Assembly: GCA_020746835.1 (NCBI GenBank)
Contig: JAGPNK010000007.1
Coordinates: 1,178,001-1,242,000, forward strand
Direction of reading: 5' to 3'
DNA length: 64,000 bases
DNA from: Stachybotrys elegans
Lineage: Eukaryota > Ascomycota > Sordariomycetes > Hypocreales > Stachybotryaceae
The position numbers and the translations under genes were made by a program. Below, piece by piece: positions 12,173 to 23,763 of this stretch. The notes under the pieces were generated by a model. The model was not told the DNA's origin and did not search any database. It was given only the letters and a program-made list of their open reading frames with translations. Position 1 is the first letter of the stretch; each line of letters starts with the position of its first letter.

Positions 12173-12667
12173 ATGAAGTTCTCTACCTCTGCTATGGCCC
12201 TCGTCGCCTCCGCCGCCGCCTCCCGTGCCGCCTCCGTCACCTTCTGGACCCTTGACAACGTCGAGCGCACTCTCTACTTCACTCCCAACCCGGAGTCTAG
12301 TGCCATCGAGCCCGTCACCGTCAACAACCAGCAGAACAGCACCGTCCAGTTCCCTGACACCTGGGTCGGCAACTGGTACGCTGTCCAGAGCGGTGCCAAC
12401 AACGTCCCCGGCATGCTCGGTGAGGTCCAGTTCGGTGGCTGGAACGGCCTGACCTACTTCGACGTCTCCGCCATTGTCGACCCCAACGACCACGACAACG
12501 TCAAGCAGATGTGGCCCGCCGTCGCCCAGACCCCCATGTCTGGCTGTGAGGTCTTCCCCTGCAACAACGTCTACTGGCTCCCCGATGACGTCCAGACCAA
12601 GACTACCACCGAGACTGATCTCTGGACCACTCTCGGCTCTGGATCCACCGGCATGGCCTTTGCTTAA
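12173..12667 (+). CDS. small secreted protein, 'DNase1-like' annotation family
   Basis: This is a single exon of 164 aa. The start was chosen at the AAGATGAAG context because it gives a signal peptide (MKFSTSAMALVASAAASRA, likely cleaved near residue 19-20), whereas an upstream ATG would place 36 non-signal residues before it. The mature part is Trp/Asn/Asp-rich, with VTFWTLDNVERTLYF, then GEVQFGGWNGLTYFDVSAIV, and GCEVFPCNN holding two cysteines. From memory, similar ascomycete proteins are deposited as 'DNase1 protein'; I see no DNase I catalytic motif and do not assert nuclease activity. Codons are very strongly C-ending (GTC, GCC, ACC, AAC), more than in neighbouring genes, which suggests high expression. 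It stands alone between two gene-poor stretches, so its context gives no further clue. Confidence 0.88.
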   Translation: MKFSTSAMALVASAAASRAASVTFWTLDNVERTLYFTPNPESSAIEPVTVNNQQNSTVQFPDTWVGNWYAVQSGANNVPGMLGEVQFGGWNGLTYFDVSAIVDPNDHDNVKQMWPAVAQTPMSGCEVFPCNNVYWLPDDVQTKTTTETDLWTTLGSGSTGMAFA

Positions 12668-14033
12668 GTGGCTTGCCTTTGCTTCTTCCAGCGCTGCGCG
12701 CTTCATCACGACGAACATGACAAACAAAAAGCGATAGGGTCCTCAAGAAAGAACAACAGGATACCCCTCATTCTCCCAACTCGAGGTTGCGACATGAGGA
12801 TTTTGGAAACAAGGAGAAGCGGCGCAAGATTTTGGTTTTTATCATCTTACATTCCTTCACAGACCACTACACTCACTTGACCAACCACTACATTCATTCA
12901 AGACATTCTACACACTCCTTTGAACCAACTACTACATTCATTCGATCTACACACTCATTTGAACCAACTTCTACGTTCTTTGAAGCAATTCTCTACACTC
13001 ATTCAACCACATCTTCAGCCTTTGGCCACTCACCTATACATTCATTCAAACAACTTTGCACATTCATTCTGATACACTCATTCTTACATTCACCGAGTGT
13101 CACGATTCAACCACACGCTCTTTCGAATCAGCACACCCTCGAATGTCTGTTGGACCGACCAGCCACTTTCTTTCAGACCAACCTTTTACAATCCTTTCAA
13201 CTTGAGACCAAATCTCAACCACATTCATTCCATTTTACACAACTCCCCTTCCTGGCAAGGGCTTGAGGTTCTTCCTCGCACATTCTCTACACATACTTCT
13301 TTTCATCCCTCCCACTTTGGACACTCGCTTGGGATACTACTTTTTGACGTTTCTGCACCTACGCTTCTTGTACAAATGCTTGGGTTCGCTTCATGTACAC
13401 ACTTAGAATATAGACCGGGTAGAGCGCCAAAGGCGCTACCCAACTCCTGAATATGATACCACATCAGATCAAACAAATATACTGTTGAAACCATTACTTT
13501 GTGTTTTCATTTACACATGCCTTAGCTGCTACATTGTGACCACGCACTGATGTCTAGGGCTGTCAATCACACGGCCCGATAAAAGGGGGAGAGCGCGCGA
13601 GGCGCTTTTCTTGAAACGCTGAACACCGGGTTGACGCCACGCTACTGCACACACCATTGGGCAATCACATCACCAACACACTGCGTTATTGCAGCCCCTG
13701 AGCGTTCCCCTTCAGCCAACTGTAGGTGCTGAACTGTACTTTTCGTAAACCCGACCGTTTCCACCAGGTTCAGACCTCACGTGGGGTACTCTGACTTGTA
13801 AGTTTACAGCTTCAAATCAACACCAGCGACACCCGGTGAGAGGAAAGCGTCACCTCAACAGGGAAACCAAGGGAGCGGCATGAGCTTTGTCATTCATCCA
13901 GTTCAAATTCTTACACAGCTACCGTCAGCCGCCTAGCTCTAAGTGATTGATTGTACCCCTAAAAACTCCGTCTAAAATGGCCATTGCAAACTCGCTGGAA
14001 GGACAATGCCGCGCGCGACCCCTTAGATCAACC
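12668..14033. other. intergenic with low-complexity pyrimidine tract
   Basis: This holds the 3' region of the secreted-protein gene, the repeat tract at 12840-13260, and two GC-rich hairpin-like stretches near 13417-13441 and 13590-13612. No gene is supported. Confidence 0.55.
12840..13260 (+). repeat. degenerate CATTCATT / ACACTCATTTGAACC repeats
   Basis: The + strand is nearly G-free and carries many irregular copies of CATTCA, ACACTCATT and TTTGAACCAACT-like words. The open frame through it reads as THSFEPT-type low complexity, so it looks like decayed simple repeat or 3' UTR and not a protein gene. Confidence 0.6.
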
Positions 14034-17000
14034 TCAGGACGTCTCCCCACCCTTTGCCGACCCTCCAGCAGCATCAGCTGCCGATTCCTTCTTCGCTTCC
14101 TCCGCTGCAGAAGGTTTAGGCGGCGCTTCCTCCTCAGCCTTGACCTCTTTTGACATGGCAATCTTTTCGAGGAAACTGCCAGCGTCGCCAAAGCCATCGA
14201 TGGCTCCTAGCTTCGACTTCAAGTGCTCAATATCCCGAAGCATGCTACAATAGGCTATTAGTAAAAGGATTTCACATGTGGGCGGGGAATGTCCTACCTT
14301 TCCTGACCAGCCTGTGTCTTAGGAGCCGCTTCCCGCATGGCATTTCCCAGGTGGTCTTTGTAGCTGGAAAACACAGGATGCATGATCATCTGTATTGAGG
14401 TCTCGGGCAGATGCTTGGTCAGCACACGATGCAGCGTCGTCGTCTCCTTGGCCAGTGTCTCCATATACGAGCGGGCTCCTCGCGGCGGCGCAGCGTCCCA
14501 GTCGAGCGTCTTCATGGTCTTGGCATGAAGCGCGGCGCGGCCCTCCATGATCTGTACAAGCTTTTGGTGGATGTTGTCTTGATGCTCCTGGAGTAGTCGC
14601 CTGACTTTGTCAAACTCTCCCATGAGGTTTGACACGCCAACTCCCGAGCCGGCATGGCGCCGGACGAACTCGCGGATATGTGGGATGAGGGTGGCAATGA
14701 ATGCCAGGGCTTGCGATGCTAGAGCCAGGTGCTTGGTTGTAATGTTTTTGAGGCCTGCTGATTTCGTAGCTCCCGCACCGAGAATCAGCTGAGTGCAACG
14801 CGAGTTAAACATGTTGAGATAGGCGACCAATGATGAGCCAACCTCAGTAGCCATCATTGGAATGCCGGTAACAAGGTGCAAGAATTCTGCGATGCCCTCG
14901 AGGCAGAGCACTGCGGGGTTGGGCAATACGAATTGCTGTTCGTCAATCGTCGCTGTTCTTGCTTTCTCCTTCCCAGATCCGTTCGTTTCCGCGGGCTCAG
15001 CGGTGGTATCTGCACCACCTACAACCTCGCTGTACGGAACCCAGATCCTGTTCTTCTCTGTCCACGATTCTGGGTCATGGGTGCTGCATTCGAGTATATG
15101 GTTGAGCAGCTCGACATTCTTTTCGTCAAAGTCTTTCGCATTCCATTGATCCTTCTCCATCTCCTGGGCCAACCTTTGCATGGCGGCATCGCCGCTCTTC
15201 TGCACAAAATCCTTGATGTGGCCGTTGACTACGTTCTTCAGAGAGGTCCCGCTGCGACCAGATATGGCCTCGCACTCCGTTGCAAAATATAGGTTGAGCG
15301 TGAAGTATCGTAGGAAGAGATCTAAGGGCAACTGACTCGCTTGTGCCGATCTGACTCTGAGGATCTTGACAATTTTATCAATAGCAACATCCACGGCCTG
15401 ACTGAGGAAGTTGGTGATGTCAAGCGTCTTGTGTAGCTCCTCTTGCAGCTCCGGGCTAACGGCTGGAGGATACATACTATTGCGCTCAATTCGAGGGCTG
15501 GGCAGTGGGGATCTCATTGGGGGCGACTTTAGTCCATCAAGACCTGCAGGATCGGAAATGGAACTTGCGATGTCGAGCAAGACTTTCACCTGCGTCGTGA
15601 GTCTGCGTAGCGTCTCCGCGATCCCGACATATATCTTAGTGAGCAACTCCTCAGCATCCTCTGGGTCAAGCGCCCTCAGATTTCGTGCCAAAATAGACGA
15701 CTTATCCTGGTTTGACAGTTGCCTTCCGCCGCTTGTAGAAACCGACATCATGGATTCGTTATCATCGTCATTCGAGCTTGGCAGTGGCCGACGGATCAAG
15801 TTCCGAATCTCTCGCATGACAACCTCTCGGTATGCGCTCGCCGCCACAATAACATGCTCCGCTCTGTGCAGACCCGAAAGACTTGGCAGGACTTGAGATC
15901 GAAGGTCTTCAGTGCCAGACAAGTACGCTGGGAATACTGAAGGAGATCGTGCATGATTAGCGCCCCTCACCCTTGATGCAGCATTACTCCATCGGAGAAG
16001 AACGTCAGGAACAGCAACAGTCTCGGTGTGTTTGCGCAGGTCTGTCATCAACACATCGATAAACTGAGACTCGAAAGCCTTGCCCACGCGGAAACGGAGG
16101 GTTTTCAGGTCTAGGCTCACTCCTTGAAGAGCTGATGCGCCTCTTAAATCTCGTAGTTGTAGCCCAGAGTCAGGCTCGTCTTCCCCCCGTTCTCCTGCTA
16201 TCAAGTTCTCCAGAGCGTCGATTGTGGCCAAGGCTTTGTCCACTTCGCCAGCCTCTACCAACTGCTCGCAGTTTGCTAGGCCTTCCACTATCCGCTTCAG
16301 CTGCAAGACGGCATCATTGAGTTGCTTCAAATTCTCCTGGCGTCGTCGCTGCTGAGAAACTTGGAGTCCTGTCGTAGCAACCTCTTCGTCTAGTGCGCCG
16401 AGTTCTCTTCTGAGCGCCTTGATTCGCTCCACAGAATCGGCAGCCTCTGAATGGAGCTCCTTCAAGGATCCAAGGGCGGTGAAGAAAGTCGTGGATGCAG
16501 ATGAGATGGAGTTGATAAGGTGCACTTCGATTGTGTCCATATACCATGACAGCTTCTCCTGCAATATGGCATTTGTCGCCAAGGCTTTCCTCGGTGCAGC
16601 TGCACTTCCACTTCCTTCCTTCTTCCCCGCCGCGGAAGCACTTGTGGGAGGGATGACTTCGGATCGTTCGCTTACGACATCGAATGTTCTCGGGTTCTCG
16701 AGGTGGAAGTCGTCGTCGAAGTACACGGTAGGAATCGTTGATAGAGGGGGTGGTCCTTGAGTTACTTTTCGAGTCAACCCTGAGCTCGACCTCCGGCCTA
16801 TCGTAGGTGCATCAATCGAATTCAGAGAGGAGAGCGATGCGGTCGACCCCTTCCTTCCGATACTGGGCTTTGAACCTGGTCGCAACAGACCGTCCGCTGT
16901 GCTTTCGGACGCATCGTCTTGCTTGCTGGAACGCCGGTTGTTTTGCGAATCCTCTTCACTCTCCTTAACTCGACGGAGCTGTTCGTACAGGGCGCTGAAT

Positions 17001-17357
17001 TGCGAGATATAGGGCGCAAACTCGTCAGTGCTGATGCGCTGGATATTGGTCAGGGTTACGGGCGGTATGTCCCTCGAAGTCGGAGGCTTGTGGGTGGTCG
17101 ATGATGGCGCAGATGTGTGAGGCTGAAGACCGGTGCGAACGATTGGGGGTTGTAGAAGTGTCGAGATAGCTAGCATTTGGCGGCATCAGCACACGTCTTA
17201 TCCGTACCGTTTCCTTGGGCTACCGACCATTTTGCCCAGCTTCGACCACCGGAGTCGCCCAGTTCCCTGCTGCACCATCTGGAACACCGCCAGCCGAGAA
17301 CAAAGAGCTGGCCGTGGAGCCGCGCCGCGATCTTGGCCGTGGGAAGCCGTATGTCAT
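14034..17357 (-). CDS. VPS54: GARP complex subunit Vps54
   Basis: Vps54 is part of the GARP tether (Vps51-54) that captures endosome-derived vesicles at the trans-Golgi network. Exons are 17228-17357, 14298-17169 and 14034-14244, giving 1070 aa. The first exon (MTYGFPRPRSRRGSTASS to VEAGQN) joins to AISTLLQPPIVRTGLQPHT through a 58-bp intron with a GTCGGT donor and a CTGAT branch. The middle carries the N-terminal helical region with a coiled coil around the RRELGALDEEVA segment, then the Vps54 C-terminal domain (NFLSQAVDVAIDKIVKILRV; VTGIPMMATEVGSSLVAYLN). The last exon supplies SMLRDIEHLKSKLGAIDGFG and an acidic Ala/Lys tail. The exact initiator ATG is less certain, as the frame is open further upstream. 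It is divergent from MCM5. Confidence 0.93.
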
Positions 17358-18005
17358 GCGACTGTTATCGTCAGCACTACAGAGTCGGACTGTCCGCGCT
17401 TGCAACAAACCTATGGGAAGCCAATTCACCGGGACTGGAGGGCGACAATGCGGACAAGCTGTCGAGTGACTTGGCAGATCCGTGGGAAGAGAACATGTTG
17501 GGTGCGACACAGCAAGGTGATAGAGCCGAAGACCAGTCTCCAGTGCCTCCTTGTTCGCGAATTGACACCGAAACCCTGTGCTAGGCTTTATTTTTAGCTC
17601 ACCCTGAATATCATTGCTAGTGAACTGATGATCCGGTAGACGGTTTCGCAAGGAAGATGAGCCAGGTAAAGGGAAAACGTCAATATCAAGCGGGGACCTA
17701 TTGATGGCCATTCCAAAGTGGTTGGTTATCCTCCTTACAGCTGAGCTCAAGCCACGAATTCAAGATGGACCCCAGCTGGCTGGGCGATTGTCTGGGGCAC
17801 GTGACGATAGGCAGCTCCATATTCTGGAGCCAAGTCTAAAAAAGGGTCGCACATTCAATTAACGCGTATGGACGCGTCGCGCGTCGCTCGCACTCAGACC
17901 TTGAACCCCCCCTAACAGTCTGGAGCCCCTCCATCGCATAGGAATTCGACCTTCAGTTCCAGCCCACGATCGCATGCAAGCAAGTCCCGCAGCCCAACAG
18001 ACGCC
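17358..18005. other. divergent promoter region VPS54/MCM5
   Basis: This short bidirectional promoter contains the paired ACGCGT boxes described separately, and more CG-rich repeats of GCGTCGC just after them. No gene of its own is supported, although the VPS54 frame stays open some way into it. Confidence 0.6.
17862..17877 (+). promoter_or_regulatory. two MCB-type boxes (ACGCGT) upstream of MCM5
   Basis: Two perfect ACGCGT hexamers start 10 bp apart (17862 and 17872), 129-144 bp before the MCM5 ATG, with GCGCGTCGC following. In yeasts MCB boxes bind MBF (Mbp1/Swi6; Cdc10/Res in fission yeast) and drive G1/S transcription of replication genes. The sequence match is direct; use of the site here is inference. 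Confidence 0.6.
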
Positions 18006-20348
18006 ATGGATCGACAATCTGTCTATTCAACTCACGTCTACGAGCCTAGCTTTGGCGGAGACGGCGATACTCGACTACAGTTGCAGGCACAGCTCGAGAC
18101 CTTTATCCTCGATTTCCGACTCGACAATAATTTCATCTACAGGTATGTGCAGCACACCTACCTTACGGCCTGATATCATTCGCTAACGAGGGGATTAAAG
18201 AGACCAGTTGCGCGAGAATGCGCTATTGAAGAAGTACTTTTGCGATGTCAAGATCAACGACCTGATCAGCTTCAACGAGGAGCTCGCACACAAGCTGGCC
18301 TCGGAGCCTGCAGAGATTATTCCTCTCGTACGTCTTATCTGCAAAGTCTCACCGTAATCTGGGCTGGGGACTTATTCATTCGACTCTAGTTTGAAGCAGC
18401 CCTGAAGAAATGTACACACCGCATCGTCTTCCCCAACGAAACCAAGGTCGACCTTCCAGAACACCAGCTCCTCCTGCACTCAGATGCCGAAGATGTCTCG
18501 ATCCGAAACCTCGACTCCATGACCATCGCGCGACTCGTGCGTGTACCGGGTATTGTCATCGGTGCATCGGTCATGTCCTCGAAAGCTACTGAGCTTCGCA
18601 TCCAGTGCAGAGGTTGCAATAGCATCAAGAGCATTCCTGTATTGGGCGGTTTCACTGGAGTCACTCTGCCCAGGCACTGCGATCAAGTCCGAGTACAGGG
18701 AGACCCGTCACCAAAATGCCCTCTCGATCCTTACTTTGTTCTCCACGAGAAGTCGCGATTCGTTGATCAGCAAATCATCAAGCTCCAGGAAGCGCCCGAT
18801 CAGGTCCCGGTTGGAGAACTGCCGCGCCATGTACTCATTTCCGCCGATAGATTCCTTACCAACCGTGTGGTACCGGGCTCTCGCTGCACGGTCATGGGCA
18901 TCTTCTCCATTTATCAGAACAAGGGCTCCAAGAACTCTTCGACCGGAGGAGCAGTAGCCATCCGAACACCCTACCTGAGAGCCGTGGGAATTCAGACAGA
19001 TATTGATCAGGCCGCAAAGGGCTACGTCAACTACACAGAGGAGGAGGAGCAGGAGTTCCTCGAGTTGAGCAGACGCCCAGATCTCTACAACCTCATGGCC
19101 GACTGCATTGCGCCCTCCATCTACGGTAACCGCGACATCAAAAAGGCCATCTTGTGTCTTCTGTTGGGCGGATCCAAGAAGATCCTACCAGATGGAATGA
19201 GGCTGAGAGGAGATATCAACGTGCTCCTTCTTGGTGATCCAGGAACAGCAAAGTCCCAGCTCTTGAAGTTCGTCGAGAAAGTGGCTCCCATTTCTATTTA
19301 CACCTCGGGTAAGGGTTCCTCGGCCGCTGGTTTGACAGCATCAGTGCAGCGAGATCAATCGACAAGGGAGTTCTATCTCGAGGGGGGTGCCATGGTGCTT
19401 GCCGATGGTGGTGTAGTGTGTATCGATGAGTTTGACAAGATGCGTGACGAGGACCGTGTCGCTATCCATGAAGCCATGGAGCAGCAAACAATCTCTATCG
19501 CAAAGGCCGGAATTACGACGATCCTAAACGCAAGAACCTCAGTCCTCGCTGCCGCCAATCCTATTTTTGGACGTTACGATGACATGAAGAGTCCTGGCGA
19601 GAACATTGACTTCCAAACAACAATTCTCTCACGATTCGACATGATTTTCATCGTCAAAGACGAGCACACTAGGGAAAAGGACGAGAGAATTGCAAAGCAC
19701 GTCATGGGCATTCACATGGACGGCCGTGGCGCTGAGGAAGTGGCCGAGTCAGAGATTCCAGTCGACAAGATGAAGCGATACATCACCTACTGCAAAACGT
19801 AAGTAACTGCTTTCCTGCCCACTCACCGTCATGCCTGGATGCTAACTATCCCCAGTCGATGCGCCCCTCGTCTTAGTCCAGAGGCTGCAGAGAAGCTCTC
19901 ATCTCACTTCGTGTCGATTCGTCGCCAAGTGCATGCTGCTGAGATTGAAGCCAACACACGCTCATCTATCCCAATCACGGTCCGTCAGCTGGAGGCCATT
20001 GTGCGCATTACAGAGTCGCTGGCCAAATTGTCACTGTCCCCCATTGCCACGGAGGAGCACGTCGACGAGGCTATTCGCCTGTTCCTCTGCTCTACCATGG
20101 ATGCCGTCAACCAGGGTAGCAACCAAGGCAGTCGCGAGCTAAACGAAGAAGTAAACCGTCTCGAGCTGGAGCTGAAGCGCCGACTGCCCATCGGATGGAG
20201 TACGAGCTTGGCCACGCTGCGGCGTGAGATGGTCGAAGGCAAGGGCTATAGCGACCAGGCGTTGAATCGCGCTCTTATGGTGTTGCAGAGGAGAGATACC
20301 ATCATGTTCAGAAATCAGGGCGCGCAAGTGTACAGGAATGGTGCTTAA
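18006..20348 (+). CDS. MCM5: MCM5 subunit of the replicative helicase
   Basis: This is a subunit of the MCM2-7 hexamer that is loaded at origins and unwinds DNA in S phase; Mcm5 forms the 2-5 gate. Exons are 18006-18142, 18201-18327, 18390-19798 and 19856-20348, giving 721 aa, the usual MCM5 size. The N-terminus [19 protein letters not shown] is typical. Zinc-site cysteines fall near residues 161, 164, 185 and 198. The Walker A GDPGTAKS is near 370-377, Walker B is CIDEFDKM near 431-438, and the arginine-finger SRFD follows. The C-terminal winged-helix-like part ends [13 protein letters not shown]. All introns are 57-62 bp with CTAAC or similar branch sites. The paired MCB boxes upstream fit G1/S-regulated transcription. 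Confidence 0.97.
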
Positions 20349-22062
20349 CGAGTTAAAGTATAATGAAGTCACGTCGTTCAAAGTACATGGCAGTTTGCGG
20401 GCTTGTTGAATGAATGGTGTGGATTGGGCTCTATAGGTAGTTTTGCGTAATACTGGAAGCATCTTGATTTGTCGCCAACACATCGGACGGGCTGGAAACT
20501 TTGGCCTGGTGCTGTTCACTTTCCAAAGACCCATCTACGATCAAATGCCGTTCGCAGCGGAATCTCGGTGCTGACTGTTCTGGATCAGATGTGTGCGGTT
20601 CTTTGCGCTGTAGCTCGCTGCTAAATTCCCGCCCCCTGAAACCCCTATGTTGAGTTTTTTTAATGGTCGGAATGGCAGCATGTTGCCTGCTTCTAAAAAG
20701 CTTGACATGGCGAGACCCAAAAAGGAATACAATTCGCTGCCGCAGTCTGCGGATGCCAACTCATCCACGTGAAGCCTTGATGGCCGTGATGCGTCATGAC
20801 GGCCTGGATGATCGTCTAATCATGCTGCTGCGATGGGTTCGGTATCGTACAAGTTGGCTGTGGCCCAATGCGACCTCTGTGCAGATTGCAAGAAAAGGCA
20901 CAGCATCAGCTGGCTGTGCCAGCTCTGAGCTGAGAGCCGGCCACTCATACTCTCGGACGACACCTCCTGGCCCAGAGACATTCGAGGTACATGTAGGATA
21001 CATGACAGTGAGAAAGGCTCACGATGACACCGCCTTTCTGATGGTGCCCTTGGCATCTACCGCAATTGGCTGTCGACTCTTGTAGTGGTGTGGTGGGATG
21101 GGAATAAGGCAAACAACTGCCCAAGACGAGGTCATCTTTGCAGCGTCACCGACTCTTCAGCACCGCAGAAAGGCCAGCTTCTGCAGCTTCGTCCAAAAGT
21201 GCCCAAATAGCTTCGCTTTCACTGGTTGGCGATGGGTGGCCTGATGCGCTTGGAAGGCGCGACGCCACGTCACCATCGTCGACCCCGAAGGCGCGATAAG
21301 CTCTGAGGCCGGCAGACTGGACCCCCTGCTATATGAGCACGAATTGCCGATCATGTCTTCTCCGAAACCATTTCGGCCATAATCGCTGATTCAATGAAGC
21401 CATGTGGGCAGGATTGCGACAGAGAAGCTGACACAGTGAAGCCAGTTTTTCTTGTGGTGGGATTACCCAAATAGCGAGAGTGCCCACTGATGCCCATGGG
21501 TAATAAGAGTCAATAGCTGAAGAGCCCGTCCGGGAATAGCCACTGTATGTTTGCTTTTTGATCCCAGCATTGCCCTGGAGCTTGCTGGGAGGAAGGAAAC
21601 GGGATCCCGGTTTTAGCCTTCCGGCGACCGGGACCTCCTTTGACACAGCATGGAAGGGCCTTGCTCCCTCTATTGCTTGCAGGGAGGATCTAGCTCCCGC
21701 CTCCAGGTGTATCCGCCATGACCCCCATTCGGAGCTCATCCCGTGTGGGGTTAGCTGGGCAAGACAAGGGATGACGACCACGAACAGCCAGCCAAGGCCA
21801 TACAAACATGGTCAGGTCTATCCACAGACGATTGTAAATGAGGTTACCCATACAGGTACGCCATCTGCCGGCAGTATTTGTGAGGGCATTCTTGGCCTGT
21901 GGTTAAAATAACCGACTGATACACGCGACCCAATATTTGACAATCCGGGGGACAGGCAAGGGTGATCAATCTAACATAAGGTTCAGCTCAGGCCGACTAC
22001 CGAACCAACGGCAGTTGAGGCCGTGAGTCGCGATTGGATAGGAGGATAGTGCAGGTAACCAC
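20349..22062. other. intergenic, nothing recognised
   Basis: This is downstream of MCM5. Open frames are short and lack motifs or plausible splice partners. Confidence 0.5.
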
Positions 22063-22440
22063 TCAGCGTGCGAGACGAGATTGCATCAGTCTCTTCCAAG
22101 CCTCTGGGGCCTCGAGCGAAAGGGCTGGTTGGTACTCCGTATCCGTACGTATATAACGGCGTGAACCAGGCACCGCCCAGATCTGGAATCGATCGGATAG
22201 GTCCATCTTTATCCCGAACGCTCGATAATGCTTGAGGCTTGTCATGATGGTGGCGTTCGTCTCGCTTTCGGCTTTGTCGATCTTCCGTGGCCAATGGTCT
22301 TTAACCACCTGGACAGCCACCAAATATAGGTGAATTCCCTAGGCTCTTGTCAGTCGACGTCTTGAAAATGTAGAGGAGTACGCACTGACGTAGTCGTTGG
22401 GTTCCTTGGGGACCTCACCATATGGCAGCCATGATGGCAG
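22063..22440 (-). pseudogene. gene relic or 3' part of an unrecognised gene
   Basis: The last exon (22063-22338) is coding-like: after an acceptor it reads GIHLYLVAVQVVKDHWPRKI and continues through SDRFQIWAVPGSRRYIRTDT to a stop. A good 51-bp intron (22339-22389: GTCAGT donor, CTGAC branch, TAG acceptor) precedes it, and the exon before ends GEVPKEPNDY in phase. Going further upstream, the frame that reads PKSDGLPVE, another intron-like segment, then VDVVMAAIMAAIW hits a TGA exactly where GEVPKEPNDY should follow one frame over. That looks like a disabling frameshift near a small duplication (CATGGCTGCCAT-type, about 22422-22444). No start codon or family could be assigned. It may be a pseudogene, or a real gene whose first exons I cannot define. 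Confidence 0.45.
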
Positions 22441-23763
22441 CCATCACAACGTCGACCTGGTGGCTCGAATTAGTTTGACAACAAAAGAGGAAGCATGCCA
22501 AGGGGGGCGAGCAAGCATACCTCAACAGGGAGACCGTCAGACTTGGGGAGGGACGTCGGGAAAAGAGAATAAAAAAAGTTTTTTGGCTCCAGATTTGTGA
22601 GATCCAGCAGGGCTCAGCACCTTAGTACCTACCTACCCTTGCACAGGTCTGCTTCCATCTCACCGACCGGCCAACGTGCCCAAGGCCAGGGTCGGCAGGC
22701 AGCAATAACAACACGCGAGGGCACCGCATTGCATTGCATCTAGCTAGGTCATAGCGGCCTACGTTAGGTCTTACTTCTAGCCCGGCAGTTCTTCTTCTTC
22801 TCTCTGCATAGCTCGGCATCAAAGGGCAGGTCTCTCTGTTCATGCTTGCCTGCCGCCGCTTGTATCCGTACCCTCGTCCGTGACATGAACGCGCCCCCAA
22901 ACACTGTCAGGGGATCCTTGTTCGGATGCCCTCTCAACAGTTTCTGGCCCGAGATTGAGCAGACTGTTATTGGGTATGGTCACCTCAGCTTTCTGGTATT
23001 TGCCTCTCACCCTACCGATCGAGCCGCCCTTGGGAAGTAGACAAGATGCAAGACCACCTACAGCCCTCGGGGGTTTATTTCCAACGAGGAGTACTGAGAT
23101 CCCTGCTTTTTGCCACTGTACCTAGGTAAGTGGCGAGGGTCAATTAGGATATAATGCCCAAGGCCCTATGGCTATTGGCAGTATAGGATTTGTTGGGGAG
23201 ATTGTAGATCTAGAGCTCTCTTGTTATCATGTACCTTTAATTGGAAATTAACCCCTGAGGGCTGTAGTACTAGATACCTGTGTTGGCACTCCTTGGTCTT
23301 GGTTGGCGGCCTCTCTCTGTGTGGGTGGTTTTCAGCCTCCTTAGCCCCAAGCCTGCGACGTGGAAATTAATTACCACAGGATTATGAGGCTCTTACGGAT
23401 TATGTGCCGTATCATGGTTCGCGTGGCGTGTACGATGGCGTGCGTGAATGCGTTTCCTGTGTACCTCTAACCAGTAGAGATGACTGCCTAAAGGTTACCT
23501 CTAGTACCTGCCAGCCAGCTCCCCCTTCTTACCTTACTGCTCCATACTACTCAGGTACCTCAGCTCTGCCATGTTCAAGGAGGTCACGTTTTCCTCAGAG
23601 GCAATCATCTGTATTTTGCTCGAAGGCTCTATCTTTGTCACACCCACACGCCCCCTCTCGACGCGTCGGCAGCATGCCTTAGTAACCAGCCCTCTCATTT
23701 TCTCCCTTGACCTGATGTAGCACCCCTTTCTCTGCTTTCTACTGCTGCCAACCAGACGATGCC
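22441..23763. other. intergenic with TAGGTA-type motifs
   Basis: No gene is supported. A CTTAGTACCTACCTACC stretch at 22621-22637 belongs to the dispersed TAGGTA motif seen in several intergenic regions of this window. Confidence 0.5.

Noticed and set aside
12787..13266. 159-codon frame with THSFEPT-like repeats
   Set aside because: It is a direct translation of a low-complexity CATTCA repeat tract, with no signal peptide or homologous look.
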